Source: Lepiota brunneoincarnata (Eukaryota; Basidiomycota; Agaricomycetes; Agaricales; Agaricaceae). From it: DNA of 64,000 nucleotides. The stretch covers positions 682,001-746,000 of the forward strand of contig JAEBUN010000018.1 in assembly GCA_023014365.1 (NCBI GenBank). The letters are read 5' to 3'. Under the pieces are notes generated by a model. It had not been told where the DNA came from. It made no database searches and saw nothing but the letters and a program-made list of their open reading frames with translations. Positions 33,163-45,800 of this stretch are shown here, piece by piece (the first letter of the stretch is position 1; every line of letters starts with the position of its first letter). Made by a program: the position numbers and the translations under genes.

Positions 33163-35133
33163 CTAAATCATTCCGTCGGTGAACCCCCGTGTCTTGGTAG
33201 GCTACTACCAGTCTCAGCATAACTTTCAAGGATCTAGCTATGGATTTACTTACAACCCCTGGAGGAGACTTGAGGGTCTCGGTATGTATAGTTACCTGGA
33301 GGCGGTCATTGCCTGCCACTGTCCCAAAACCGTTCTCATGGTCCCTTGTTGACAGTGGTATGGAATGCCAATTGCCTGCTTCGGGGGTGGATGCCTTGAC
33401 TATATGCTGACGGCTGTTCAACCTGTCGGAAGGATTCATCGGGAGAAAGGAATTAGGCAGTAAATCTGTCAACCTACGTCGCGAGTGCACTGTTCATGTA
33501 GACTACCCAGCTATATGTCAGTTACCTAATGCCATGCAAATAAGGGAGGGACATGCTTACGCTTGCTACTTAGGATCAGGCCATAGCTAAAATATAGTGT
33601 TCCCGGCTTCGCGAAGAACTAGAACAATCCCACAAGGATCATCAGGATGGGACCATTGGTACAACCAACAAACATACGAGGATCAGATTTACAGCAGCGC
33701 AAATCGCGGTCAACACTCCACGGTTTACGGCATAAACCATTAACCTGTTCAGCATGGAGTTTGTACTGGGAGGGGAGTATCCATGTTTCAGACGTTCGGC
33801 CGAACCCAGCCATCAAAGGTGGCTACTTACGCTTTGATACCGGACTTGCGCGCGCTTAGAGAACACAGAAGGGATATTGTGATTGCAGCGTCGCAGAGAA
33901 ATGCCGCAGCACCCTGAATCGCGGTGGTGTTCTTTGTACAAGTGAAGATAAGCATATAACATCGCTTACTTGATTGTGCTAGATTTACCTTTGTGTGGTC
34001 GAGATCCCTGAACGTCCCGTATTTCGTCCTAGGTACACACCGGGCGTCAATCGGTGTTCCTTCGACTAAGTAATAACTGACGATAATACCGTCTGGGCTT
34101 TATTTGAGGCTGGTGTCAACAGTCCGATTGATTTTTCATAATCGAAGAAATCCTACCAATTCCGGCTCCTGGGATGCACATTAGAGTCGAGGACTATATC
34201 AAACGACAATGTAATCTTACCGATTTGAGTCAAAGCCAATAGTGACTGGGAACGGTCTTCGGGTTAGTAAATGATACAGTGCCAATTATGCGTGCCGAAG
34301 ATTACAATTAAAACCGGTGCGAATAGGCTCCTCTTGTTTACTGGATTTGGATGAGTCGATCTGAATTAATCCATTTGAAAGGATGACACTGACAGATGTG
34401 GACGCAGTGCGCGAAGTATCTGTGGACGCTTGTAAGCCGTAGACACGTGGCGAGACCGAAACTGAGCGGAGGCAACGCACACTTGAACAGTGAATGCGGA
34501 TAGAAACTGTGGCGTAAAGTAAGAGGTGCTGCATATGAGAGGATAACCAAAGCCGCACATACCCCAGTTAACAGCATCATCTACCACTGTATGATGAGCA
34601 AGCGGCAGAATTGAGATGCAGTCAAGTATTTACCGAATCCACCCTGTCTCTCAAAACATCAGTCGTCGAGAAATCCAAGACCACTTAGAGCTCACCAATA
34701 GACAATTTGGAGCGCAGCGAAGTTCCCAAAGTTCGTTATAACATAAGTATAAAGCGCTGCGACGTAACATATGGACTGAATGGTTTCAAAGACCCTAACC
34801 AGGAACATTAGTTGATCTAAGGTCAAGGCTTTGCACACTTAACGAAGCGCCTACAGCACGGAAACGACCTAAAACAATAGACGCATTAACGACTCAGGTG
34901 AATACTGCTACAACCTGTGCAATTTACGCACCATCGCTTTGATGCCCCGATGGTCTTCTGTGTACCAATGGAAGTACAACCATGCCTGAAGGAGACCACA
35001 CCCATATAGTCTTCAAAAGACGAACCCATCAAACAATGAGCTAGGACGAGCGACGGAAGGTTTACTGCTCTCACATTGACTGCAGGAACAGGGTAATGAG
35101 CCAAGAGCCGAAAGTCGGGTCGAGGGAGCCCAT
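33163..35133 (-). CDS. DUF6534-type multi-pass membrane protein
   Basis: Rebuilt from short exons on the - strand. Exon 1 (35133-35075) is 'MGSLDPTFGSWLITLFLQSI'; exon 2 (35010-34932) reads 'LYGCGLLQAWLYFHWYTEDH'. A later exon (about 34800-34700) reads 'VFETIQSICYVAALYTYVIT' then 'NFGNFAALQIVYW'. Further down, 33760-33690 gives 'LNRLMVYAVNRGVLTAICAA', and the C-terminal exon (about 33450-33250) starts 'LNSRQHIVKAST'. These are hallmark segments of the agaricomycete DUF6534 family of seven-helix membrane proteins of unknown function. An alternative ATG is at 35160. Several middle exons between about 34700 and 33780 could not be joined with certainty, so a lesion there cannot be excluded. Last exon and stop (33163) are inferred. 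Confidence 0.65.
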
Positions 35134-35160
35134 TGTGCTTGTGAGGCGGGACAGGGGCAT

Positions 35161-37997
35161 ACCGATTTCGCTACTCCACCTCTTTAAAAACATGCGTTGC
35201 GCCTCAAGTTCTGATCATCATACAAAATTAACACTGGAAACGGAGGAGTCCTTAAGATCCATTACAAGGAAACAACAGTTGCTGACCTGTTTTTGTCCTA
35301 AACCCGGTTAAAAGATCGAGTGACGCGATAGGGTCGTGGCAACGCAGAGGCTCCCTGATTGGGGTCAAAGTGCAAGTTAATATTAACTTCCGGCTCCACT
35401 CCTACTCGGTGTAGAGTAAAACGCATCTGTTGATCAAAAGCTTCGGATTTAGATACATGTGCAAATACCGCAGAGGTTATGGTCCTTAGCAGTGTGGGCG
35501 TCAGATAAGGCTTATTTTTTATGTTGTATAACAAGGCAAGTGCGACATTGTCAAGATTGCAAGAAATTAGTCCATGTCTGAAAAAAAAAAGCGATTTTTT
35601 CTACGGCGGCATCACGTGCTAAGCGGTAACGTGCGATTGACAGATATTTTAGGCGGATTATTATCATGGGAGACTCGGGCGAAGCGTGATACCCGATGCT
35701 TCTAGTATATGTACAACAGCTTTCGAGAACTGTGATCCAATCCGTTCGATCGACCGCTATCCAGTTTTCATTGTGATGAGCTCGATAATGATGCTTAAAA
35801 GTTCTAACAGAATTTGATCAGCGTCATGATGTCAGTGTACTTCAATATCCCCACTTATTCCGCCAGGAAGGGGGAGCTTTGCGGGACATTGAGTGGATAT
35901 GATAAGGGGCCAAAGACCAAAGCAGAACTGACTTGGAGCGCCGACATGGGCCGTATCTTAGTTCGTCCAGTAATACCTTTCATGAAGGGAAATTACGGGC
36001 AGAGGCTCGTTCCCAGCGCTCGGACATTTGCCTGGAAATATGCACATTATGGCGCGCCAACTTGTCAGGCAGCAACAATGTGTGAATCGGCATCATCGTG
36101 CCGAGAGAGCTATTTAGGCGGGTGATCGGGCCGCCACATACGGATCTGGGATTGTCAGATGTAACGGCCGCTACCTACACCATTACGGGTCGACGATTTT
36201 TGTCATCTCGGAGGATAATTTTATCTCTACAAGACGCGGCATTATTCAATAAATGTACTTTGTCGATGCAGATGTATTCTCATAGCCGAATTCGATAGCG
36301 GTGTCAGGGGTTTCGGTCTAACTTTAGCGTCTGTGCGTCCTTGAAGGCATGACCGCCTTGATGCTGGGAAAAGATTGTACAGTAAATATACAATGGTTCT
36401 GATAGGTTTGCGTATCAACGATACTGCAAATTTGTGATTTTTCACTATCTGTTGCACTGGAGATCTAATTTTGCAGGTGCGCGGCGTGGCACTCGAACAT
36501 TCGGCGTTTCAGACTCTCAACCATCATGCGGAACCGTCATGATAGCAAGAAACGACTGGTTCAGCAAGAGATATTTCATCTCAAGTTGTCGCCGGACCTA
36601 GCTGGAGACCCCTGCTCAACAGGCGCGATTGCAATCCAGTGGAGATCTCCGACATCACGTAAAAACAAGTTCCTCACTAAAAAGTTTGATTGTGCACAGA
36701 AGAGACCATCGATCCACAGCGCCATCCCCGAAACAAATTGTAGCTTGGGACTCTATCGATTGGGCGGAGATAGTGAGGAACGATCGGTCCAAGGACTGAA
36801 TTATGGGTGTGCATAAATCGACGGCCGCCGAGAAAGAATTTGTTTGTCGCCACCCCCACGAGAACAACATACCACGCTCCTGCTATGATGAAGTGTCTGT
36901 ATCTGCGACCGTTTCTACCTTCATAGATAACTCATGCCCCCCGCTGGGGGCTGTCGTCACCCGCACAACTGCCGCTATGACGCACCCTGGCTCCCCCTTC
37001 CTAATTTTTTTTTCCCGTTCTGGGCTTGCAACACTGCCACACAGGGTTTTATAAGGAGTGGTGCCTGCAGTCCTTGAACCCCTGTCCCAATCTCAGAGGC
37101 GCAGAAGAAGCCACTTGACCCGACCGTAACGGCGTGCGAACGCGCCAGTCCCCCACTCCGCTACTCATCAGCACGTTGATGGGTGCCCTTAGTTGGTACA
37201 ATAACCCACAGGAGTGGTTTCATCAAATTTCTGATGCTCCTCCCGTGCTTTCGCTCTGAGATTTTACTTTTTTCGCACCGAGTTCCGAGGCGGTCCGCTT
37301 GCTGGATCGAGCTATGGCCACTTGATTCCCTTGAATTAAACTGTCTCCTTGGTGCCTTTTGGCCGGGTGGATGTAGGGGGGGGGGGGGGTTGGCTATCCC
37401 CTTCTGTTGCCTACAGCACAGAGACGCATCACCATGAGACTTGTGGATATTCATCTAATTGGGGCGGCTTCGCACGCCGCACACCACCAGGGCCACCGCA
37501 TGAGACACAATCTGCCAGTGGGATGGCGCTTCCTCGTTGCCACATGAAAGAGGATCCAGATGCAGGCAGAAGCCTTTTATTGAGCATCTAAGATGTTTCT
37601 TTCATATGGATGATAATTCAGGGTAGTATAAGTAATCGTAGAATCCCAAATATGAGGGAATGTGAGGTGGGAAGTTGATGGGTAACACTCTAACCAATCA
37701 ACCTGCCCATGAGGTCGTGGGGGTAGACACTTAGTCATCCATCATGTTATCATTGTAGAAAGAAATCACATCAGAAAGAATGGAAAGTGGGTGGAAAACG
37801 ACTGTTTCGACATGACAGAACCCTCCCCATGCTTCATGGACTGGGGGATTACAAGATATATCCAAGAACTGGGGATAGGCCAGGAAGGGAAGGCCACACC
37901 AGGGGACATAATCTAGCTCTGTTGTCTAGAGTAGGATCCCAGCAACTGGTCTCGGATTCAAAGATCACTTAGGTATTTGATCCTTCATCGTTGTGGA
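35161..37997. other. Gene-poor, AT-rich region
   Basis: About 2.8 kb with no recognised coding family on either strand. Contains a run of about 14 guanines at 37376-37389. Short open frames are scattered and mutually overlapping. Confidence 0.45.
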
Positions 37998-38089
37998 CCC
38001 GCGGACCTAGCTCACACCAGGATTCGCACTTCTTCGGCATAGCACCTATTCGAATCAGCTATCTGATTATAGTAGCTAGGAGTAGTCGA
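37998..38089 (+). repeat. 92-bp dispersed repeat, copy 1
   Basis: Closely matches 52074-52166, from CCCGCGGACCT through CACCAGGATTCGCACTTCTT to AGTAGCTAGGAG. Copy 2 ends exactly where an F-box/LRR relic begins. No inverted termini or target duplication were identified. Confidence 0.6.
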
Positions 38090-38145
38090 GTTCCTGAGTT
38101 CCCCTCGAATAGACGTTGCTCCCACTCACTTGTGACCCCCGCAAA

Positions 38146-38568
38146 TCAACTCGCCCCGATTGGGGTCTGCCCCAAAGTGGGCGTCCTTACAATTTTCAGT
38201 TCTCCGGTTGGAATCCTTTCCGTCCCAGAGACGATACCGATCTTGATTCTCAGCCATGATTTCTGCCCCCAAGTGGGGGTGATTGGCTTCCTACAGTATA
38301 CAGGGCTGAAGAGCTCAACAGACATAGATATTGTCATCAGCATCTTCGATGCCATGGATCCAGAAATTTGTGGCCCAGTCATCGACTTAGATCGAATCGT
38401 CAGGGTACCTTCGCTGGTGACGGAGAATCCACGTTTCTCCTGGACGAGAATGTATACAAGCACCTCTGCATCACTGTCGAGACAGGTCCGGATGGCAGCA
38501 GCGAAAGGTGTTCTAGCGGTCGTGCCACCACCCTTACTGATGAAGCTTGCGACGGCTCCAGCTCCCAC
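38146..38568 (-). CDS. Hypothetical protein exon, unrecognised
   Basis: A - strand open frame with a balanced, protein-like composition ('VGAGAVASFISKGGGTTA' at its start, 'EGTLTIRSKSMTGPQISG' in the middle), possibly entered through a TTGCAG acceptor near 38575. The opposite strand is also open over much of this interval, so the coding strand is uncertain. No family recognised; partial if real. Confidence 0.25.
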   Translation of the reverse strand: MGAGAVASFISKGGGTTARTPFAAAIRTCLDSDAEVLVYILVQEKRGFSVTSEGTLTIRSKSMTGPQISGSMASKMLMTISMSVELFSPVYCRKPITPTWGQKSWLRIKIGIVSGTERIPTGELKIVRTPTLGQTPIGAS

Positions 38569-38639
38569 AAGGACGCTGCAAGGATGCTGCGCTACAGTTA
38601 TTGGAACTCGGAGGGGGTTGAATCCGTCCTAGGTGTGAC

Positions 38640-39472
38640 TGAGCGATCTGAAGAGGTGAAGCAATAGATTGACTTTCATGATGCTCTGACCGTTGAACCC
38701 TGCCATCCCACCACCCCGACAATCCTTCTTATCGGTTTCGTGCTGTGACACCACTCAAAGTTGATGCCCCTTGGCCCCTATTTAATTAGCTACCTTCAGC
38801 CACCCCAATCGCGGGGTTGCTGTCTGCCGAGGTTTGGAAATGTCTTTGGTGGTGCGTCCGTCTCAGAAAGGAGGGGGTATCCCCCCGGTATCCGACTCGT
38901 GACGTGGGACCGTGCACCGCACACGGCCCGACCGCGCGTCGGAGGGCGGTAGCTACTTAGCGTTGCGATCGTCTAACGAGAAGGCAGGACAGCAGCGGAA
39001 AGCAGGGCAGGGACGAATGTTACATTGGAGCCTTGAGCTTGACTCTTGAGGACCCCACCAGGTGACACCGCGTTGATCGGGACTATTTCACTCCTTCTCT
39101 CTCCATCTTTCTTCTTCCCCTGGAAATTCCTTCCCGCATTCTATGCTAAATTTACCACCCCACAATCCCAACGACATTTCGTGGACATGTGGAAACCCCA
39201 ACAACCAACGCAATGACTCAAAAATCAATCAACTTCGAGAACCCCCGGCTGCGTGGGTTCTTCCTGATGATGGGTGCAGTAGTCCCGCCCCATATGTATT
39301 TGATTTGCGCAGGAGGAATGTGCGCAGGCGTAACCAACCCCCCAACTCGGCGGCTTATTTCCCCACACCGCATAAACACAAGACCCCCCCCCATATATAC
39401 CGAGGAGGGTATCCGTAGCGCCGTGGAGCCTTCCTTCGACACATCGACTGTCAGACCTACTCTCGCCACATC
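38640..39472. other. Intergenic, upstream of the MFS gene
   Basis: No gene recognised. Pyrimidine-rich sequence near 39090-39125, as in many fungal promoters, and a TATATA string at about 39395, roughly 78 bp before the MFS start. Confidence 0.4.
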
Positions 39473-42022
39473 ATGTCCGTCGAGGAGGGTATCGAGGAAA
39501 AACACGAGCACGGGTCCTCAGGATCCACAAGTAACGCCTCGGAGATTGATCTTTTCGCACTCCACGAGCTTCGGGCAGGTCGTCTCATTGTTGACCCTGA
39601 GTAAGTCGCTCTAACTTATACTCACCGATGGCGATATCAACTCCGGGGTACAACCTCTCACTAGAGAGGCAAAAATCGAACTTGGTGAAGCAGTCGCAGC
39701 ACGTCTGAAGCTAACCAAGGATGGGACCAAGGTGCTCTGGCCTCAGCCAACGGATTCACCCAACGACCCGCAGAACTGGACCGACCGTCGTAAAAGCTTG
39801 CAGCTGTTGATTATAACTCTGGCAGCGATCGTACCGGATTTTGTGGGGGGTATTGGTGAGCGTTATTGCGACTGATAACAGAGAAGTCTGCTGCTAACAG
39901 GCATTCTAAAGGTATCGCATCTCTTTTCCCATTGGCCGAACAATATAGCACAACCACAGGAGTAATTAACAATTTAACGACTAAGTAAGTCTAATGAAGC
40001 TTGACGTCGAAGTGTTAACCGGAGCGTATGATGGTTCAGTTGGAGTATTTTCCTCCTGGGTCCGTGAATACTTTCCTGTGATCCCCGAGTATGTAATCTC
40101 ATCCCTCCCTGTCCAACAGGTTGGGGAACCCTTTTCGCAGTAATGATAATCCGCAGGTATGGTCGCCTTCCACTCCTATTCTGGTCCCAGGTGAGATTAT
40201 GCCTGGCTTTCACTCACATGCAACGAGCAATGTCAATAGTTTGGTGGCAGTTACTCGCATTGGGGTTCCAAGTCGGCGCTGCATTCGCTCCCAATCTCAA
40301 GACCTTCGCTGGTAATTTGGTCATTACTATTCCCCCCGGCTATCCTGCTTATCATGCTTATTTAGCAATGCGGTGTCTGATTGCCTTCTTTGCGTATGGT
40401 TCTTCCACAATCTGGGGATTAGCTATGCTCACGCCCCGAACAGAACAGCCCCACAAGCAACAGTAAGGACACTATTGCCACTCACTGCCCCCAATCAGAA
40501 TCACCTGAACGCCTCGGATTCTGTAGGGCCTATACGTGGTCACAGATTTATTTCCTTTCCACCTTCAGGCCCGGAAGGCAAGTGTTGGACGCTGCCTTGA
40601 CTTTTGTCCGCTCTCACACAAGTGTGGTGTCAGTTGAATATATGGACAATGGGATTTATCATATCCCCGTTCTTATCCCCGTTTCTTTTCGGGTTCCTAG
40701 TGGCCCGCACAACATGGCGATGGGCATATGGGATTGGGGCATTATATAGCCTCGTGGTGGTTTTATTCATTGCATTCTTTGGCGAGGAAACGTGAGCACG
40801 TGATCTATCCATTGGAGCGCACTGAACATACATGTGCCAGGATGTACGACCGCACTGTAAAACCGGTGCCCGAACCTACGACGACTGGCTTACGATACCA
40901 TATCGAAACACTTATTGGCATAACTGGCGTCAAAATGTCCAAATATCGTATTTCTTGGACTGAATCTATTCTATCGCCTCTGAAGGTCGTCTGGAGACCT
41001 CATTTACTTTTGATCCTGGTATTTGAGGTGGGTGAAGCTACCTCTCTGCGGACTGCAAGATGAATTCGTGACGGGTTTCCAGGCAATGGCTTTTGGCTTT
41101 AGTATCGGTGTCAATGTTCGTTTTCACCCTTACGTAGACGCACAACACGATTGACTAATGCCAAGGCAGGTCACAAACATCGTTTTTCTCGGAATACCTG
41201 TAGAGGAAGGAGGATATGGCTATAGCCAATTCGCGATTGCAGGTAGTTATGCGACGCCTATTGTGAGAAGAATTCCATTTTCACACTGCTCATTCTCTCA
41301 TCCGTCTTCTTCTCAAGGTCGCTGTGCTCCTCGGAGAGTTCATTGGCCGGTACATGAATGATTTCATCATGAACGTCAGTATCCGACGAAACCACGGTGT
41401 TTTCGAAGCAGAGAATCGACTATGGTGCCTAAATCTTTTTTTCTGTATTCGGGCCAAATGCTGATATTGGGAATGACATGAAGGGCGTGTTATGTCGCGA
41501 TGCCATTGTACGTCTGTGGGTACCTGACACTCGGGGCTGCGATCCAGAAACATTTGAGCATCGGCGCTCTCATCATGGGATGGGGTATTGCAGAACTCGC
41601 GGTGATGATCATCACAGTGGCCGTATACGCGTATTGTAATGACTGCTTCCCAAAGCATCAGGGTGAAGTCAGTGCCCTGATCAACCTAGCGAGGACCCTG
41701 GGAGGTAAGGTTTCGAGATTGTGCCATACATCGGCTACGACAGCTGACTTCCATCAGGATTTGCTATTACATACTTCCAAGTTCCATGGGCTCTGAAGAA
41801 GGGCGCAATTCAGCCTTTTGGAGTGGAAGCTGCGTAAGACTGACAGCCCCCTGCCCCGGAAAGGAAGGCTTACCATTACTTAGCATCGTCGTTGCGCTGT
41901 TTTTATTGGTGGTTCCACTCCTCCAACTCAAGGGTAGCAAGCTGAGGGTGCGTGGTATAATTATTATCTGGGAACTATCAGCTTCTGACTATCGGTCGTA
42001 GGAACGATATTCTCTGCATTAA
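39473..42022 (+). CDS. Major facilitator superfamily exporter (12-helix, DHA1/multidrug-like)
   Basis: Plasma-membrane proton-coupled transporter, probably exporting a small molecule. Eighteen exons join in frame to 533 residues (sum 1602 nt), starting at ATG 39473 and ending 42002-42022; two exons are only 20 and 19 nt (40040-40059, 40444-40462). After an acidic cytosolic N-terminus (about 95 residues) comes 'DSPNDPQNWTDRRKSLQLL', the conserved entry to helix 1 of this subgroup. Loop 2-3 has the MFS signature as 'IRRYGRLP', helix 4-5 'YVVTDLFPFHLQARK', and 'YCNDCFPKHQGEVSALIN' lies in the C-terminal half. One intron uses a GC donor (40578). No lesion was found. It lies 850 bp upstream of the A-T-R reductase on the same strand, suggesting that it moves that enzyme's product. 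Confidence 0.92.
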
Positions 42023-42872
42023 TTTATGACTTAATTGGTGATGTTACGACGACGGAGTAATGGTACTGTAGGAAACGTTGAAGGAAGAGCATTACCATTG
42101 CACCAACACGCCTTTTTATTTCATAATTGTTCCCTACATCCCTTCATGCTTGGGCTTTCCTTGAGCTGCCTCACTTGGGGGATTCACCTGCAAAAACCAA
42201 TACTGAAAGCATCAACTGTACCACTGGCTCAGCTCTAAGCGAGAGTGTGAAATTCCAGGGATTCCTATACAAACTTTATACGGTTACATCAACAAAGGTA
42301 GTGAGACCCGTATGTGATACCCACTCTGAAATGATTCTATACTGTCAAACCTCGACAACGATCCTCACCCAAAACGGATGATACCCGGCTTGCCTTTCAC
42401 TGACCACAAAGACATGGGGGCTACACAGCGACCTCTTCTGATGTCATCGTGCATGAGGCGGAGGCGCTGCGGCCAATAGGTGGGCACAGAGAGACCGACA
42501 GTTGGACCACCTCCGTGCCTAAACTATTGGACATTTCGCAGCATTCTGACACAGAAACAAACGCCTGTGGATAGGGTTCAGATACGACTACTTGGCGGGC
42601 CAGATGGAAGATATTCCGTATTTCCAGAGGGTGACCTAGTCAACAGGTCGCTCTTGACATCGTATATAGCAATGATTGATTCACACACAAGGCGCTTCGA
42701 CGGATCACGGCTTTCTTACAGACAACCCACCGGGCTCGTCGGACAGGACCCCGGGAACCCCCGTGGAGTGTGCATCTGATGCTTCTCTTCTCATCATCAC
42801 CTCATCAAGGAATACAACGGCTCAATATGTTCTCAGGTCCTTGCCAGACTCTAACATCTCTACTATCTGCTG
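42023..42872. other. Intergenic spacer between exporter and reductase
   Basis: 850 bp with no gene. Probably holds the MFS terminator and the reductase promoter. No regulatory motif could be assigned with confidence. Confidence 0.4.
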
Positions 42873-45800
42873 ATGACAACTCTCACTGGATCGCCTGTCC
42901 TCCCGTCCGACCCCATTAGACTCGACCATGTATTCGTCTGGGACATCTACCGCCAGCTCGGAACCAACTATGGCGACAGAGTGTTCGCCCGTACCATGGA
43001 TGCCGATAACGAAGATACCCCGCTGGTGAATATTACCTGGCGGAAGCTCCTGGTCGATGCAACAAAGGTGGCGGCAACGCTCAAGGAGAAGCTAGGAAAC
43101 CCCACAGAGCCCATTACGTATGGCATACTGGCTAACAGCTGCTATACGTATTTTGTGAACATTGTGGCTGGATGGCTGAACAAGTGGGCTGCGAGTGTCT
43201 TGCGTTGCGAATGATGATAACAACTAAACCAGATTTGTTGACTTGCTCCCAATTAGGTTATCCTGCTGTCGACTCGCAACAGTGTCGCTGGAATCGACAA
43301 TCTTCTCAAAACGGTCGAGGCCAAAGCCCTCATTGCTGACTCCAAGAATGTGGAGACCGCCTCGGCGGTCTCGCAGGGCCTTCCAATTACTCTTCTTGAT
43401 ATGCAAGACCCGGACCGAATTGATCTTATGGTCGGGTTGCCCTTTGGCCAGTTTGAAGTTTGCCCTGCTTCCTCGGAAGAATTCAAGAAGATAATTCTAT
43501 ACCTCCATACTAGTGGTACTTCTGGTGAGTGTGCGATCCTGGCATGGTTCAAACCCGCCCCTCACTGCCATTAAGGTCATCCAAAACCAATTGCCCGTAG
43601 CCATGGGCATATCATAGCTGACATGATGGCCGTGAGACTAAACGTCAATTATGTTGGTGCACCAGCCTATGCTCCTCTGCCTCTATTCCATGTGAGCTCC
43701 ATTAGCGTCGTTGGCTCTAGCAACAGCTAAAAGTAGCCCTTCTCCCAGGGTATTGGTCTGTACTGCTTTGTCTACTGGCCAGTCGTCTCAGGCCACATTC
43801 CAACATTTATAAACACCAAACTCCCATTGACGAGTACCTCAATGCTCCGCCACCTCAAGCGCCTCCCTGGAGCCGTGGCCTTTGTCGCACCCATGCTTCT
43901 CGAAGATTGCCTCCGTGAACCACCTTCTGAGCGCGAGGTTCTCAAGACCGTCTGTCGCATATTTTACGGTGGCGCTCCTCTGGACAAGCAGGCGAGTAAG
44001 CAACTGATGGAGATGGGAGCTCCTCTTGTTTGCCTCTACGGAGCGTAGGTGCCTCGGTCTTGAATGAGAAGGCAGCAGCACCCGACGCGGGAGTTCTAAT
44101 CTTTTTTAACAGATCCGAACTTAGTATGCTTACCGTCATGGACTTTCCAGGCCCGCCTGAGAGCAGAATTGCTGATGTACCATATGTGCGCTTCTGCGAC
44201 TATCAATATGTTTTGCACTGGATCCCATACGAAGGAAAAGTTAGCGAACTCGTTGTTTGTGTGAGCCTTTCAGATTTCCTCTCAACCGCAAGGTGATTGA
44301 CCAAGGATACCCCAGCCCGGAAAACTCGCAACTCCCGCCGTTTTTAATCATCAAGACCCCATTGGATTCGCTACTAATGATCTCTGGGAACCCCACCCGA
44401 CCATCGAGGGTATGTGATGTGAGATGTTCCCTCTACGTTTCTAAGGACAGTATTTTAGGCCTGTACAGACACTTTGGTCGCAAGGACAGCGTGGTGAGTC
44501 CGTTGACAGTGTTTTCCCAACGCTCTTCTAATTGTTCTACCTTAGACAGTCTTGAGTAATGGCGAGAAGACTGATAACGGACAAATCGGTAAGCCTAAAC
44601 TCCTCGCGCGGAGCCTCGACCACCCTGTTTGAACCCGCCGATAGAACTCCTGCTAACGGATGATCCTCTAATCAATGGTGTTATCGTCTTCGGCTCCGGC
44701 AGGCCACTCAATGGTGTCCTCATCCGTCCGGAAGCCGAGGCTCAATCCCTCCCCGCCGAAGAATTTATCACTGCTATCTGGCCAACCATCGAGCATGCCA
44801 ACACTATCATTCCAAACCATTCCCGTATCATTCGACAGATGGTCATTGTTGGCGATGTTCAGAGGAAGCCGTTCATTCAATCCGACAAGGGATCAATCAA
44901 GACCAAGGATACGTTGGGTTTGTATGCTGAAGAGATCAATGCTGCGTATGATGCGCTTGAGAAAAAAGCTAGTAGCGAGGCCGTGGAGAACGTGGACACG
45001 CCAGAGGAGATTGCGAAGTATGTCAAAGACGTCGTTTTGAGGGTTGCAAAGCGACCGCTGAAGGATACCGATGATTTCTTTGAGAACGGTAAGTTTGGGT
45101 TCATTATTACTACTAACGCACGATGCTCATGTGTGTTGAATTACGACTGCTCGTTAGGTCTGGACTCTCTTCACGCTGTGCAGATCCGTACGGAAGTCAA
45201 ACCTCTCTTCGCGAAGTTTGGAGGAGGGGAGGAACTCTCGTACAACGTCGCCTATATCCATTCGACTATCTCGCGCCTCGCTGCTTATCTTATTTCCCGA
45301 TCTAGGGGCGAAGTCATTAGCCTTGATGAGCCTACTGCATTGGCTGCCCGTATTCAAGCCTGCGTTGAACGTTGGAGCTCCAACCTTCCTGCTCGCGAGG
45401 CATCGAACGCTGTAGAACCCGAAACGAAGATCTTTGCCCTCACTGGGAGTACTGGTAGCTTGGGCGTTCATATTTTGCGATACCTGTTGGAAAGAGATGA
45501 CATTCAAAAGGTCTACTGCCTCCACCGTGGTGCTTCCGGCGTTGCGATCCAGCGGCACAGGGAATTGTTCCAGGACAGATCCTTGCCAGTCAAGTTGCTG
45601 GACTCTGACAAAGTGGCATTCGTCGAAATCGATTTGTCTAAACAAGACCTGGGGTTATCCACCGAATCATACGATGAGGTGTGCCTTAATTTCATTACGC
45701 AGGGTCCAACATTGATTGCGCCGATAGCTACGCGGAAGCCTAACGCACATCATCCACGCTGCTTGGGAGTTGAATTTTAATTGGGGTGTTGAGCGCTTTG

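Noticed and set aside
37991..38632. 213-codon + strand open frame
   Set aside because: It begins inside the 92-bp dispersed repeat, is proline/serine-rich without motifs and overlaps a better-composed - strand frame; probably chance.
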